From Eleginops maclovinus (lineage: Eukaryota; Chordata; Actinopteri; Perciformes; Eleginopidae), in the NCBI RefSeq assembly GCF_036324505.1, contig NC_086365.1, forward strand, positions 8,947,155 through 9,011,154: a stretch of DNA of 64,000 nt, written 5' to 3'. The position numbers and the translations under genes were made by a program. The notes beneath the pieces were generated by a model. It saw nothing but the letters and a program-made list of their open reading frames with translations, was not told where the DNA came from and ran no database searches. Below are positions 10,447-22,365 of this stretch, piece after piece; position 1 is the stretch's first letter; every line of letters starts with the position of its first letter.

Positions 10447-11825
10447 TAACGGTAGCATGTGATCAGTAACAATACTTTCATATCATATGTTTACTTATGT
10501 GGTTCGTATTTAATCCTCAGTTTATTCTACGTTCCCTGTTGTGTGGGTGGAAATGAGTATGTGGGGTAACAAATGACTGGGAAAACCCATAAGACTTGGA
10601 AGGATACAAAATATAATACCTTTATTTATACACCAGCTTTTCAGAACAAGCATCACAAGGTAACAAGGTTTACACACAAAGACAAATCCAATAACATTTG
10701 AATTAACCAATAAAAACAGAAAAAGTACAAGCGATCGACCAAACACTAAACTGCTAAGTTTTCAAAGGTTAAACCAAGACTTTTTGATACTTGGGTGATG
10801 CATCTTTTTGTCTATCGTTATCTCTATCAGAATTAAGCACTTTGAGCTGTTGACAGTGTTCTGGTAGTTGTTTGTGGGTTAGGGCTTAGATAGACCAGAG
10901 TATCGTCTGCATAAAATGGAAACTGATGTTATGTCTATGCGAGAGTTGGCCAAGAGGGACCATGTAAATGGAAATGTTTATCATCCAACAGCTTTGCCTT
11001 AGCAACACAATCAATGAGTGCATCTTTAAAATATAACTTATGAGTCAAACCGCCATGATAATTGATTTATCGATTGACTGAAAATGAATGGGCTACGATT
11101 GGGATCATTGAGTTAAAGCTCTTTTAAAAGCAAAACTAACGAAAAGTCTTTGGTTGCAGCTTGTCTTGTGTGAGGATTTGCTGGTTTTCTCTGTTTAATA
11201 TCATTGTAAACTGAATGTCATTGTGTTTAAGACTATTGGTCGAACAGAACAATACATTTTAGAACGTCAAAAAGTAAATGTGACGTTTTCCACTATTTTT
11301 TTGTATATTATCGTCCAAAACACAAATTGTTAAATTGAGAAAATGTTGTGCAGATTATTTGTATTGTACAATTAATCATTGGTTGCATCCATAGTTTTAC
11401 TAAATAGTAGAGCAACTTTGACCATTCACCAATTTGTAAATTGAACTTCTGATTATGTGTCAGTGTAGTTGCAAGCCACACTTTTACCCACATTTTGCAT
11501 GCAACATTTGCTGAGTTATAGACTGAAATGTCATAGGACATTTACTAAAGGGTTAAGGGCTATAAAGGCAACACTCCAGAAATACAGTTAAGGACATGTG
11601 TATATCAGTAAGCAACTGACAAACTTGTGCATTGTTTTAGACATTATACCTTTTATACCGTAAGGGTCAATAAAGGTTTTCATTCAGTCTTCCAGGGTTA
11701 CGTCTGATTCTCACAACACTGCTGGTGTGTTTTTATTCACAGCAGAGTATTTCATTCCCATCATAAATGGTTAGACTACGGTACTAGAGCTGTCAGACTC
11801 CTGCCTTAGCTCTGGCAAGGTCAAT
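10447..11825. other. no gene seen
   Basis: AT-rich non-coding sequence. Open frames at 10522-10746 and 11308-11541 on the minus strand have no recognisable features. Confidence 0.5.
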
Positions 11826-12668
11826 GCTTTTTTCCCTTGTGCATCTCGATGTGTGGAACAGCACTAACATTGCAGTATTAGGGTCTAATGTGTAACACTG
11901 CAGGGTCATGGCTTTTTCTCAAGCCTCCAGGAACAGCTTACTGGACTAAGGAGAATTGTAGGATACTATGGGTCCTTCACACACTTTTTACTCTATACAT
12001 CCTTTAGAGCAATGGCTGTAAAAAGTACCCAAAACTATAGGGATCACCTCAGGTCAAGCAAAACACAATGCCTTTGCTGCACTGTAAGGTTTCTTCGATA
12101 ACGGAGTGTAAGTGATGCCATCCTATTCCTTGTGTGTCCTGTCACAGACCGTGAGCCCAGCAGCAGCAGCTACAATGCTTCTTCAGGAACCTTCTACAGC
12201 TGTGTCAGTCAGATCACCATCGGTAAGTGCACATTTTCAGACATATTTTTAAGGAAGAAATAAATAAAGATAAAAGCTACAGAAGAAGATCTCTAAATAG
12301 TTAACACGCCCTGCCATTTGTTTAAGAGGAACATATTATTCATCACCATGTTAATCCTGTAACTGCTTTTACTCTATTATCCACCCTGCTTCAAAGTAAA
12401 CTAACATGCAGGGTGAAATAAAAACAAGACACTACTGGGGTACAAACTGCCAATCTGCACCATGCTGAAACTTCCACAGTATTGACTAATACACATCCAT
12501 CAACACTAGAGGTTCATTTATCTCATTTTTTTCTCAAACAGGGTTAGGGTTTTTTGCTTGTTCAGTTTAAAGAGGTCAGTGTTTGTTGGATTTTAAAACG
12601 GGGTCCTAAACGCTTCACCTGCTTCCAACTTTTAATTTGGGGACTTTGTCTGATAATAAATCCTATTC
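11826..12668 (+). repeat. duplicated block B, copy 2
   Basis: Near-identical to 4302-5243 from GCTTTTTTCCCTTGTGC through TAATAAATCCTATTC. Differences are scattered substitutions, a 3-base difference after CATCCTTTAGA, and one large change: 110 bp present at 5021-5130 is replaced here by 14 bases, GGTTAGGGTTTTTT, at 12542-12555. No A repeat flanks this copy. Confidence 0.95.
12148..12222 (+). other. exon-like 75-bp segment (copy 2)
   Basis: Identical over all 75 bases to 4627-4701, with the same donor (ATCG|GTAAGTGC) and a slightly better acceptor (CCTGTCACAG). The downstream acceptor-like site is lost because of the 110-bp replacement. Confidence 0.35.
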
Positions 12669-15600
12669 TATTCAAATCCATGTATTATGACAAAAGAGGT
12701 GAGATTAATCGACACATTACTTCTTGTGCTACTCCCCATGTTTACTTTATCTAGGACTTTTACAACATCAATGATAAGACATGAGCTTCATCTTTTTATT
12801 GTGTCCAATAAAACATAGTGAACTTTCCTCTTCCTTCTTTCACTCACAGTTTTTAACCATTGTTAGGTAATAACACACTTGTAGTGAATTGATGTCATTT
12901 TATAAGCTTTCATAAGTTTGCTCTTTGCTGTTAGCACCAGGAAGAAACTGCAGAACGAGTAACTTTTTATCCTCTGGCAATAACTGACAGTGGCACATAG
13001 AACAGACTCATGAAACACACCTGCCCTACTTCCACCCAAAGGACTTCCTCAAGTCTCTGTATGGTCTTTCTAACTTGTGATTGCACAGTGCAGCATATGG
13101 CCCAGATCCCTGCACCTGCTTTGTGTTGTCTTACCTCTGAGGGTGTCAGGAAGTGGAGGTGCTACTTATCTGGGCCTCTCTCTCCTCAGAGAGCCACGCA
13201 GCCACTTTTTTTTTGATGACTTCGACATAGATATTGCTTAGAACACACTATGTCCAAAAAGGCTGTGTGCACTGTGAGTTTTAGAGGTAATTCAAATACA
13301 TGCCAGGTGTAAATTACCACCCCCGCCTCTCCTACCTTTCAGGTGACTTTCATGTCTGTTGAGGACCGTTTATATAATCTAGTTCCCTTTTAGAGTTTCT
13401 TTTTTTTTTTAATAGTGTTGAATAGATTGTGGTCGTCTTTTGGGACGGTGAGACAAAGGAGGGCATTCTATTCCTGTAGTATAGGGGAATAAACATGATC
13501 GCACATGGTCAAGTGTATTTGCATCGCTTTGCAGATGATCTGTTGATAGTATCTCAGGGGGACTTTTTTAATGTTGGCGCTGTTAAAATCGGGAGTGAAG
13601 TTTCTGTCCTGTCAATAATACCATACAGCTCCTACAGCGCTGTGTTGTTGTTGTTGTTGTCAGCATGTGGCAGAACATACAGTATGCAAATGTAAACAGA
13701 ACAGATGTAAATACCCTAAGAACATAATAAGGCTATCATCCAATCATGAGGTGCTTTAAATTTGGAAAACCGTCTGAAGAGACAATCTCTACATCTAAGT
13801 ATGAAATGGCTGAGTCTGCAATCCAGGGGTCGAGCCAAGTCTATGTGAAAACCATGATGTGAAAAGTTGAATAGGAGCTAGAGACAAGGCAGCCACAATT
13901 ACTACTTCATTTGGAGGCACATGTGTTTAAGTAATCTTTTTAAGACAGTGTGGAATAGTCACTGCACTCCTGTTTTTGTTTAAAAACCTTTTACACACAA
14001 AAGAATAACCTCCTCCCTCTCATTTCCGGGCAGCAGTCAGATTGTTCTTGAAAAAGATGTTGCACTAGGCAAATTCCCCTCAGGGACAACAAAGACTATC
14101 TCTGTGTTCTAGTTGTTGCATGTGCTGACTTCAGCACAACGGTTATTTGTCAGGGACAACCAACCTTTCCCTTTATTCTTGCAGAGAATTTGAGGCTGTA
14201 AAATAGCTGAGATGAGATGTAAAGCTTAGATTTACCTCAGAATTTATCACCCTGCTGAAAGTGCTCGGAGGCTCAGAGGGTGCCAGGCTCTCCACTACTT
14301 TGCTTATTGATCGGCCTCTGTTTGTTCAATGCTGACGTTCCTACGAAATCTGCTGGGCTCTGTGTTTTACAGGAAAGCAGGAGGTGAATTTGGTCCCTTG
14401 TCTTACCTCCACCCCAGTGTTAGATAAGGTGGAAAATCAAAGCAAACTGTTCTGTAAATGCAGTTAATGAATATCCAAAGAGGGTGAAAACATGATTTGA
14501 ATTGTAAACACAAGAACCTGAAGTTTACATGGTCACCAACTCATGTTTGTCTGACTTGATAACTTAAAAAATAATGCAGAAAACATGAAGAGGAAATAAT
14601 GTCTGTGAATGTAAAATATTTGTTGCGTCAACTCCTTGATATTTCAAATATTTAAGCCACCGAGTAACTTTCAGAGGAATGAACACACCCCGTCCTCCAA
14701 CGCTGTTTTGTCATTCTCCACCATGCTTCAGACACATTTGATCCCAGGTCATTTCATAGCCCAGATGAAATCATACTAGCAACTGATTACATCTTTTGGA
14801 AAAAAGAGGCCTTTGACAGACCGTGACCCCAGACTGAAAATCACTGATGTCGAGTACATTAATGTAAATAAATTCAGTTGAATGGTATTTTTCATTAGCT
14901 TTGTAGCATTTATGTTACTTCTTTAAAAGGTGCTTGAAAAATAGACACCTTATGATTGGCTGCCACAACATAGAACACTTCAGAGACTAACTCATGACCA
15001 AACCAAACAGACAAGACACTCAGACTTTAGGACGATTTTGGTCATAATTACAAGATAGAAAGAATGAAAAAAAAATAACTTCAGTGGAATTAAAATCGCC
15101 ACTTTACCATGATGTGTTTGTAACAAGAAAACCGTCTCAGAGCTATTATAAAACTAAAGGAAAAGTGAAAACACAAAATGGAAAGCGGGAGGCAGGCCAA
15201 GCCGTCTCAGCAGTCTGCACGTCCTCGTAAAGCTGAGGAGGAACGCTGCTCTATGCTCTTCTATGAGACTTCCAACTAGTAAACCCTGCCTGAAAACGGA
15301 GTTATCTTTAATGATTATAATCACATAAAATATAATTTGTTTTCTTTCAGCAATTGCCATGTGTTTCTTTATAGAGAGCTGCTGAAAAGAGTCTTAAAGC
15401 CATGAAACAACAACCAACATTAGCTGCGTTTAGCTTAGCTATGGTGATGTGAAGTCATGTGACCGGGCTGTAGTTCCTTCATAGTCACGTAAGCTTTCTT
15501 CTCCAAAATGATAACAGTGGTGTTTACGTTCGAGACATTATGTGTAAGTATCATAGATTCTTATACAGAGATTTTCTGAAATAATCCAGAAGCCAATGTG

Positions 15601-15714
15601 AACATCCCAATCGCTTTTGTCAAAAACAAAACAGGGCAACGCTAACTTCTTGGGTACAAAAATACTGTAGAGCACCTGCTGCTATCTGTAAACACTTTTG
15701 CTTGTAGCTGCTGT
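12669..15714. other. no gene seen
   Basis: Three kilobases of non-coding sequence with a short TTG run near 13646-13661. 15190-15700 appears to be a dispersed repeat: TAGCTTAGCTATGGTGATGT, CAATCGCTTTTGTC and CGCTAACTTC recur in similar order near 29060-29310 inside an ano4 intron. No supported coding region. Confidence 0.45.
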
Positions 15715-16150
15715 AGGAAATGTTCTTTTATTCGAGGCCCAGGAGTCGATTCAAAAGAAACGAAGTGAAGCTCCTCTTATGAGTTTCAAGAGTATTTAAT
15801 AAAAGGATGCAGCAGTAGGTTTTACAAAAGTTTCACATCTGTGGCTCAATAGTCCGGGACACGCATCCACAGGCCACTGACTGAGTGGAGCTCATCAGTA
15901 GTTACTGTCTGCCGGTCCGGAACAAAAGAGTGCTCGAGCTCCCAATACAAACATTTTTTATAGAACCATCCCTTTCCGGCCATACAATAAACAACTTCAA
16001 AATAAGACGTGCTCCGGTCTCGTGCTCTCATTAGTTGGTAGCGGGGGCTGGATCATGTTGGCCGCTTGTCACATGGGGTTCTCCGGATTCTTCTATAGGC
16101 TGACGTCGTCGGGGGCGGGTCCTCTTATGACGTCACCGTCGCCATCTTTT
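15715..16150 (-). mobile_element. probable solo LTR
   Basis: Read on the minus strand the order is typical of an LTR: CRE-like sites (TGACGTCA), a TATA-like TCTATAAAAAATG, then about 200 bases later a poly-A signal (CGAATAAAAG), ending near CATTTCCTACA. A YY1-like AAGATGGCGAC lies at the upstream edge. No flanking coding domains are present, so it would be a solo LTR. Exact borders and a target duplication could not be fixed. Confidence 0.4.
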
Positions 16151-16449
16151 TAGTGATGTCCTGAAGCTCTCATCTACGATATTCTATTATGCAATCCTTC
16201 TGAAGTTTATCAGTTATTAAACACGCAATAGTATCATTGCAGCATCAATGAGTGAGAGGTAGAGGCGGTGTGTTTAGTATGTAACTCCACGCGTCCTTCT
16301 CCCTCCACTCATATATACAATACAATATTAGCTATATGCTATCTGAGGCTAAAAACAACAATACTACCGGAATTGGACAAATATGATCCGTCCAGAAACA
16401 GTGAATTATCTTTTAATGTTCCGTTTCAATATATTGATTATTTCTAACA

Positions 16450-18010
16450 AGGGCAACATTACAGATTTCAAGGCTTTATTGGTCATATGCACAGCATATA
16501 CAACGTATATGTTGGCAATGAAAATCTTATGTCGCGTGCTCCTCCAACCACTCAACATAGGCCTACATGGTGCAAATAAGATAAATAAAATAGTGCAAAA
16601 ATAGAGAAGAATATTTACAATAACAACAATAAAGATTTGAGGATGTGAAATATATACATATGTGGAATACATTGAAAGTATTTAAACACTTTACACTGTT
16701 GAATGAGGAGGTATGGGCAGATGCATATATTATGTATAGCAGATGTATATGGCAGATATGTACAATATATAGATATGTGTACTATAAACAGATATGTATG
16801 GCAGATGTGTATAATATATATATATATATGTATGTGTGTACTATAAAAAGATGTGAGTAGACATTCACACAGCTCAGGAGTTCAGCAGTCTTATAGCCTG
16901 TGGTATAAAACTGTCTCTGAGTCTGGTAGTCTTGGTCCGGATGCTGCGGTACCGTCTGCCAGACGGCAGCAGACAGAACAGATTGTTGCTGGGGTGATTG
17001 GGGTCCTTTAATATCCTACCGGCCTTCTTCCTACACCGCTGGGTGTAGAGGTCCTCCATGGATGGCAGCTCCGACCTGGTGATGTGCTGAGCAGTTTTCA
17101 CCACCCTCTGTAGAGTCTTACGGTTGAGGGCGGTGCAACTGCCATACCAGGCGGTGATGCAGCCAGTCAGGATACTCTCGATGGTGCACCTGTAGAAGTT
17201 GCAGAGTATCCTGGAGTCCATGTTGAACTTCCGCAGCCTGCGGAGGAAGAAGAGCCGCTGTCGAGCCGTCTTGGATATGACCCTGGTGTGATGTGTCCAT
17301 GTCAGGTCCTCACTGATGTTTACCCCGAGGAACCTGAAGCTGCTGACTCTCTCCACAGGAGTCCCGTCGATGGTGATGGGTGTGTGTGCCTCTCTCTGCC
17401 TCTTCCTGTAGTCCACAATCAGCTCCTTTGTTTTGCTGATGTTGAGATGGAGGTTGTTGTCCTGGCACCAAGATGTCAGGGCTCTGACCTCCTCTCTGTA
17501 TGCCGTCTCGTCGCCGTCTGTGATCAGGCCGATGACGGTTGTGTCGTCAGCAAACTTGATGATGGTGTTGGAGCTGTGTGTGGCCACGCAGTCGTGCGTG
17601 AACAGGGAGTAGAGGAGAGGGCTGAGCACACAACCCTGAGGGGCTCCGGTGTTGAGGGTCAAGGTGGAGGATGTGATGTTCCCCATCCGCACTGCCTGGG
17701 ATCTGCCCGTTAGGAAGCTCATGATCCAGTCACAGAGGGCGCTGTTGAGCCCAAGGTCCCTGAGCTTAATGATGAGCTTGGAGGGCACAATGGTGTTGAA
17801 TGCTGAACTGTAGTCAATGAACAGCATTCTCACATAAGTGTTCCTCTGGTCCAGGTGGGAGAGGGCAGTGTGGAGGGTGAGGGAGATGGCATCATCCGTG
17901 GACCTGTTTGCTCTGTAGGCAAACTGCAGGGGGTCCAGTGAGTCAGGGAGGGAGGAGGTGATAAAAGTTTTGACTAACCGCTCAAAGCACTCAGAGGGGA
18001 TGATTGTGAT
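16450..18010 (-). mobile_element. 5'-truncated non-LTR retrotransposon (LINE)
   Basis: Minus-strand element with a reverse-transcriptase ORF (16874 to about 18010) and a 3' UTR ending near 16455 with ACCAATAAAGCCTTGAAATC. TA-rich simple repeats interrupt the UTR at 16730-16840. The 5' end is cut at about 18010, where similarity to reverse transcriptase stops and the frame runs by chance into unrelated sequence up to 18283. Confidence 0.85.
16874..18010 (-). CDS. LINE reverse transcriptase, C-terminal part
   Basis: The frame is open for about 378 residues. Reverse-transcriptase blocks appear in order: [27 protein letters not shown] with the first catalytic Asp, [21 protein letters not shown], and [13 protein letters not shown] with the paired catalytic Asp residues. 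They are followed by [16 protein letters not shown], the thumb region [10 protein letters not shown], and a C-terminal [14 protein letters not shown] block. This pattern fits the Jockey/CR1/L2/Rex1 group of LINEs common in fish; I cannot name the family. The endonuclease and N-terminal part are missing. The lack of stops or frameshifts suggests a young insertion. Confidence 0.85.
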   Translation of the reverse strand: MTIIPSECFERLVKTFITSSLPDSLDPLQFAYRANRSTDDAISLTLHTALSHLDQRNTYVRMLFIDYSSAFNTIVPSKLIIKLRDLGLNSALCDWIMSFLTGRSQAVRMGNITSSTLTLNTGAPQGCVLSPLLYSLFTHDCVATHSSNTIIKFADDTTVIGLITDGDETAYREEVRALTSWCQDNNLHLNISKTKELIVDYRKRQREAHTPITIDGTPVERVSSFRFLGVNISEDLTWTHHTRVISKTARQRLFFLRRLRKFNMDSRILCNFYRCTIESILTGCITAWYGSCTALNRKTLQRVVKTAQHITRSELPSMEDLYTQRCRKKAGRILKDPNHPSNNLFCLLPSGRRYRSIRTKTTRLRDSFIPQAIRLLNS

Positions 18011-18430
18011 ACTTTGGACTGTTATGGACCTACCAGCAATACACAGAGCTAAATAACTGTCAGAGTTCACACAGTCTTGAAAGTAGATGCAATCAAATCC
18101 CCCCCTTGTGACCTTGTATGATAGGAAGGAAGTACATTCAGGGTCAACTTTCCTTGTGACTTTTGAAACATGCATAGTACAATTGCAAGTTGTGCATAAC
18201 AAATACAAAAACTGAAGAAATGTTAAAGCCAATGTAGCAGGTATATAAATATACAGGAATGCATTCCACCAATAATCCCTCACGTTTTATTTTATTGTTC
18301 CAATATTATTTATTGTCACTTTTATTTTGGTATGTTTACTACAAAAGACCGTTTTGGAAGCTAATGCTTTTATTTTGAAGTCTTCACTTTCGGCAGTGAC
18401 GTCATCTACCTGCGTTGCACCCTCTCTCAC

Positions 18431-18768
18431 TCAGTTGTTTGATGGCAGACTGAGGTGAGGAGAGTTTGTCATGTGCTCTTTGTAGATTTCTGTTCTAAAT
18501 GATGTTTACAGTGTTTATATAATCTTAAACTGTGAAACAAGGTTATAATATCATTCCATGGTGCTAATGTGTTGCTGTGTAGTTGTTTTGCAGAAGTTTG
18601 AGTGTTTTAGCAAACTTTTAGTTAAGTGTACTGTTTAGCAGCACTTGTGAGGACTCACACACAGCACCTGCAGCATGTTTCATGGCGTCTTTTCCCCACC
18701 ACAGACTGGTGTGTTGCAGACGTCCATCTGTATTAATGCTGCTGCATTATTGTGTTTATTTCATGCAG
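18431..18768 (+). other. intron-containing copy of a short duplicated transcript-like unit
   Basis: Bases 18432-18454 (CAGTTGTTTGATGGCAGACTGAG) are followed by GTGAGG...CCACCACAG (18455-18704, 250 bp, canonical GT-AG), then a 64-bp segment 18705-18768 ending TTTCATGCAG before GTATG. The same two flanks occur directly joined at 18962-19049, which identifies 18455-18704 as a spliced intron or an insertion with perfect intron borders. The unit has no evident coding content. Confidence 0.6.
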
Positions 18769-18961
18769 GTATGTTTATTGCTCCCATGTTTTTGGTCTAT
18801 TGTGTTTTGTACTATGTGTTTATTTTATTGTTTTATTTACATATCTAAAAATACTAATTAGCCGGTGGTGTATACATTTCCAGTGTAACTGTAATTTTAC
18901 AGTGTATTGTGATCTATTGTGACAGATTTGATATGTGAATGTTTTATAAGTACTAGTCTCG

Positions 18962-19049
18962 CAGTTGTTTGTATGGCAGACTGAGACTGGTGTGTTGCAG
19001 ACGTCCATCTGTATTAATGCTGCTGCATTATTGTGTTTATTTCATGCAG
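18962..19049 (+). other. intron-less copy of the same unit
   Basis: About 24 bases matching the first flank (one inserted base) are joined exactly at ...ACTGAG|ACTGGTG... to a 64-bp segment identical, 64 of 64, to 18705-18768. Directly after it comes AGGAATAAATACGCC, with a poly-A-signal-like AATAAA. The copy reads as if made from a spliced RNA. Confidence 0.6.
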
Positions 19050-19224
19050 AGGAATAAATACGCCACAGTTTCGGTTAAAGACAACAACCGAATCTCCTTG
19101 CCCATCAAACACGCACAACACAACGCAGAGTCGTAGCAAGGGTCTGCTGAGAAGCAGGCCCAGACGGGCTACAACAACACAAATATTTCTCCTCATCTGT
19201 CTTATGTTTGATTTCCTTTGTTAG

Positions 19225-19450
19225 GGTTTGATCTCGGGGGTCAGGTGGCCATCGGCTTCTCACATTGGAAGAGTCCTTTCCCAGCGAGCGGCCACAACCT
19301 CCCCAGTCCGGACTGCGTTCACTCGGAGGCCTCTGCCGTCCCACCCATTAACGAGAATCTCGAGCCGGTGTCCTGCCCAGCGTCACTGTCAATCACCCCG
19401 TTGCCCACCTGCAGCGCCAGTCAGGAGACCCTCTGCGACAGCAGCACCAG
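19225..19450 (+). other. CpG-containing, codon-like stretch of unknown nature
   Basis: Preceded by an acceptor-like TTGATTTCCTTTGTTAG. It is richer in GC than its surroundings and open in two forward frames, one reading GFDLGGQVAIGFSHWKSP and onwards to CSASQETLCDSSTS. I see no donor where one would be needed and recognise no domain. It might belong to the retroelement-like sequence just upstream or to an unknown exon. Confidence 0.2.
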
Positions 19451-20190
19451 TACGTGGAGTGCAGCGCAGTACATGTTTAACCCCTCAGTTTACTGGAGCA
19501 GCAGACTTTTAAAGCACACGTTCACATTTCAAAGTTCAGTCTTGTATGTAGGCTTTCTATTAGAACATGTTCAGAAAACACATTATTATACGGCCCGTCT
19601 GAGTATACCTGAATTTATTCTCTGTCTCTTTAAGCCCCCCTTCTCATAAATCCCAGTCAGCAGTTGTTTATTGTAGTGTCTTTTTTCCTCATGTTATTTT
19701 TTTTCCTTGATTTTCCTTGGCAGAGACAATCTACACATTGGTATCTAAAATGATTTCAATGAAATAAATGCCAGACGAAATGTACATTTCATTGTTTGAT
19801 TCAAAATGATGTGATGTTTAGCTGAAGCTAACAGCAGTCTGTGTTAAACACATCAATTAGATATATTTCCCAATCTTTTTCAGTACAACGTAAGCACAGC
19901 GAGAGATTTGTACTAGATTATAATAGTCATATTAACTTTGTCAAAACTATGAAATTATATGTTTCCCCGTCAAATTAAATTGCAATAAACAATGATAATA
20001 ATAATAATAATGATAATAATAATGATAATGATAATATATATAAGAGATCTCTTTAGGGTTATCAAGGCCAGAAGGAATGATTACAGTATTATATTATATT
20101 TCTCATTATTTACATTGTTAATTTAGACTTGAAAAAAATCCTTACTATATAATACCTACTTAAGTGGGTCCTTGAGTTTCTATGAAAATG
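19451..20190. other. no gene seen
   Basis: AT-rich sequence with an AAT/ATG trinucleotide run at 19992-20036. No coding support. Confidence 0.5.
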
Positions 20191-20229
20191 TTCACACTGA
20201 CACTGTCATTGTTTTGGCTACAGCAACAC

Positions 20230-20786
20230 TGACACAGCTAGCCCTCTTTTCTGATTGGACGATGAGAGAGCAGCTTAACCTCTGATTGGCTGCCAGGGAA
20301 TACAGATCAAGAATGCCGATGAACGGCATGCACCTCCTCTCCCTCTCTCCCTCTCTCACTGTAAACATCCTTCTCATGCTTGTGTTTTTCTCCAGAGAAG
20401 ATCTTTGGCAGCTTTTGGTCGTATAGCGTCTATGACAGACCTGTATGTGTGTGTGACGATGTGTGTGTCCAATGTGATGTTGGATCGACGGATGCGGCGA
20501 TGAGGATTAAGGAGTAGAAAGTGGGGATGCTGCGTTTCCTCTTGGGACGTCGTGTTTGTTTGTTTCCTCAGCGAGGTCATTTGCACGCTGGGGCAGGGGG
20601 GGAAGAAGGGGTGACCGGTGTGTGTGTGTGTGTGTGTGTGTGCATGTGTGTGTATGTGTATGGGGAATGATCTCCTGGCTGTTTTGGCGTCTGCTGCAGC
20701 TCTGCTGAAAAGCCCCCCCCCTCCCCCTCCCTTCCTTCCCCTCTGAAAGGTGAAGCTGCCTCTCTTCTTCTCTCCACCTTCACTCG
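20230..20786 (+). promoter_or_regulatory. promoter-like stretch and candidate ano4 5' UTR exon
   Basis: Two CCAAT boxes in reverse (CTGATTGGACG near 20251 and CTGATTGGCTG near 20282) lie ahead of a pyrimidine-rich stretch that could hold an initiator. The segment ends in a strong donor, CACTCG|GTGAGTG, near 20786. The layout fits a 5' UTR exon splicing to the ano4 coding exon at 23.6 kb. A GT repeat (20618-20660) and C-rich tracts lie inside. Inferred from motifs only. Confidence 0.35.
20618..20660. repeat. GT microsatellite
   Basis: TG run, interrupted by CATG and TATG near its end. Confidence 0.9.
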
Positions 20787-20861
20787 GTGAGTGTTGTCAA
20801 GTTATCTTGAAGCAGAGGCAGCTTGTTCACCAGTGTTTATTTTTTTGTTTTTGCTGCAGTG

Positions 20862-20866
20862 CTCTC

Positions 20867-20901
<35 letters not shown>

Positions 20902-20902
20902 T
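20862..20902. repeat. CT-rich simple repeat
   Basis: CTCT run with a few interruptions. Confidence 0.85.
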
Positions 20903-20956
20903 TTTTGTGTTGCCATATCCTACTCGCACACCGATTCATCTCTTCTCTTTGACCTT

Positions 20957-20957
<1 letters not shown>

Positions 20958-20991
<34 letters not shown>
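20958..20991. repeat. CA microsatellite
   Basis: Run of about 16 CA dinucleotides. Confidence 0.92.
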
Positions 20992-20994
<3 letters not shown>

Positions 20995-21049
20995 CACAGA
21001 CACTCAGGCATATACTTTTTTCCAAATCTTTCCCCTTTTCTCTTGATCA

Positions 21050-22145
21050 TTGAAGTATTTTTTTCAGACATATCTTGTCCTCTACGCTGCATCAGTTGTA
21101 AGACACAGAAATGGGTCATGTCTCTGTGAGTGAGTATGTGACATCCCGGCAACAGTAGCAGGTTTGTAGGTGTGAAATCTGCACTGATTGCTGCGAGGGA
21201 GAACATGCATCCCCCCCCTCTGTCCATCTCTGGACATGATGACCAAAATGACAATCCTCCTAACAGGTGACCGAAACCATATCCTCACAGCATCAGAGAG
21301 AAGCAGACAGGAAGTTCTCTGATTATGTGTTTGATGGATACATCCAAGAAAACTGAAACAGCATCAAGAACAGATTAACAAGATAAAGATAAAAGCCAAT
21401 GTTAAAACTTACAATGTTAATCATAAAATAAACTGGCATTTTTAAGGCGCTCTTCATTCATTTTTAGGGTTGGTAAAAAGCAAGAGCAAAATGTATATAC
21501 AGCTCCCATATTAAAACAGTGTACATACAGTAGGTAATGCATCATAAAAGTTGTATCGCTAAATCTCTGCCAACGCACACTGCTATCACATCTGGGAAAC
21601 CAGTTTCACTATCACAAAAAGTTTAACTGTGACAATTTCGATAGATCGATTGGTGCCCAGTCTATAGAGCAAAGCTGTGTTGTTGACAGATCCCGGAGCA
21701 GGACAATGCTACGCTATGATTATCCAGACTGTTCAAAGGCTACCTTAGTACCATCATTAGAGTCATGTCTATGTGAGAAGCAGATTTCTTTAAATAAATA
21801 TGGAGAAAAGTGTAGATCAAGCTCCAAAAACACCAGTTCCTACACTTCCCATCAGGTGTCAGATCATCCCTGGCAATCTTAGACGCACTGTCTCCTGTGT
21901 GTGTTTGTTGGGATGCAACCAGTCTGATTTCTGCACAGCTCTGTACAGCATAGCATACCATTTACTAATTTAGCTTATCAGGTTCTCATCACTGGGTTTG
22001 AATCCGAAGTCTGACTAGTATTAACAGTATGTTTAAAAATGGTGAGTTATTTCATTTGATGACCGTGGGAGCTGATGAGCCTACATGAAAATGAACTCAA
22101 TGGGTTGGTTGGAGTAATTCTCTGCCCCTAAATAACAAAAGAAGA
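21050..22145. other. no gene seen
   Basis: Non-coding sequence between the promoter-like stretch and the SINE, with no supported feature. Confidence 0.5.
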
Positions 22146-22149
22146 AGGA

Positions 22150-22365
22150 ACAAAATTACATCACATCACATTACATGTCACTTGTTAGACACTATTATCC
22201 AAAGACACTTACAGACACTCAATGCTGTGGGCAATCTCCACAGGAGCAATTTGGGGTGAAGTGTCTTGCTCAGGGACACAACGACATGCTGACGGAAGCC
22301 GGGATGGAACCAGTGCTCCCCTGATCCGAAGATCAACACACCATCCCACTGCGCCGTAGCCTGCC
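22150..22365 (-). mobile_element. tRNA-derived SINE
   Basis: On the minus strand it starts with a tRNA-like head (GGCTACGGCGCAGTGGGATG as box-A region; GGTTCCATCCCGG as box B). A body follows (CCCTGAGCAAGACACTTCACC, AAATTGCTCCTG), then a tail (GTGTCTTTGGATAATAGTG...GTGACATGTAATG) of the kind shared with fish LINEs. The head, body and LINE-like tail are the layout of vertebrate V-SINE-type elements. It is diverged and not likely to be active. Confidence 0.7.

Noticed and set aside
13495..13695. FADDLLIVSQ in a short frame, like a reverse-transcriptase catalytic motif
   Set aside because: No other reverse-transcriptase block lies on either side in any frame; likely coincidence.
17288..17713. 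141-residue open frame on the + strand
   Set aside because: It is the antisense shadow of the LINE reverse-transcriptase frame.
16874..18283. The full 469-residue open frame as one protein
   Set aside because: Residues before about 92 show no transposon similarity; the frame runs past the LINE's truncated 5' end into unrelated sequence.
19218..19649. 143-residue open frame as a gene
   Set aside because: No recognisable domain, no clear donor, and another forward frame over the same bases is also open. Kept only as a low-confidence stretch.
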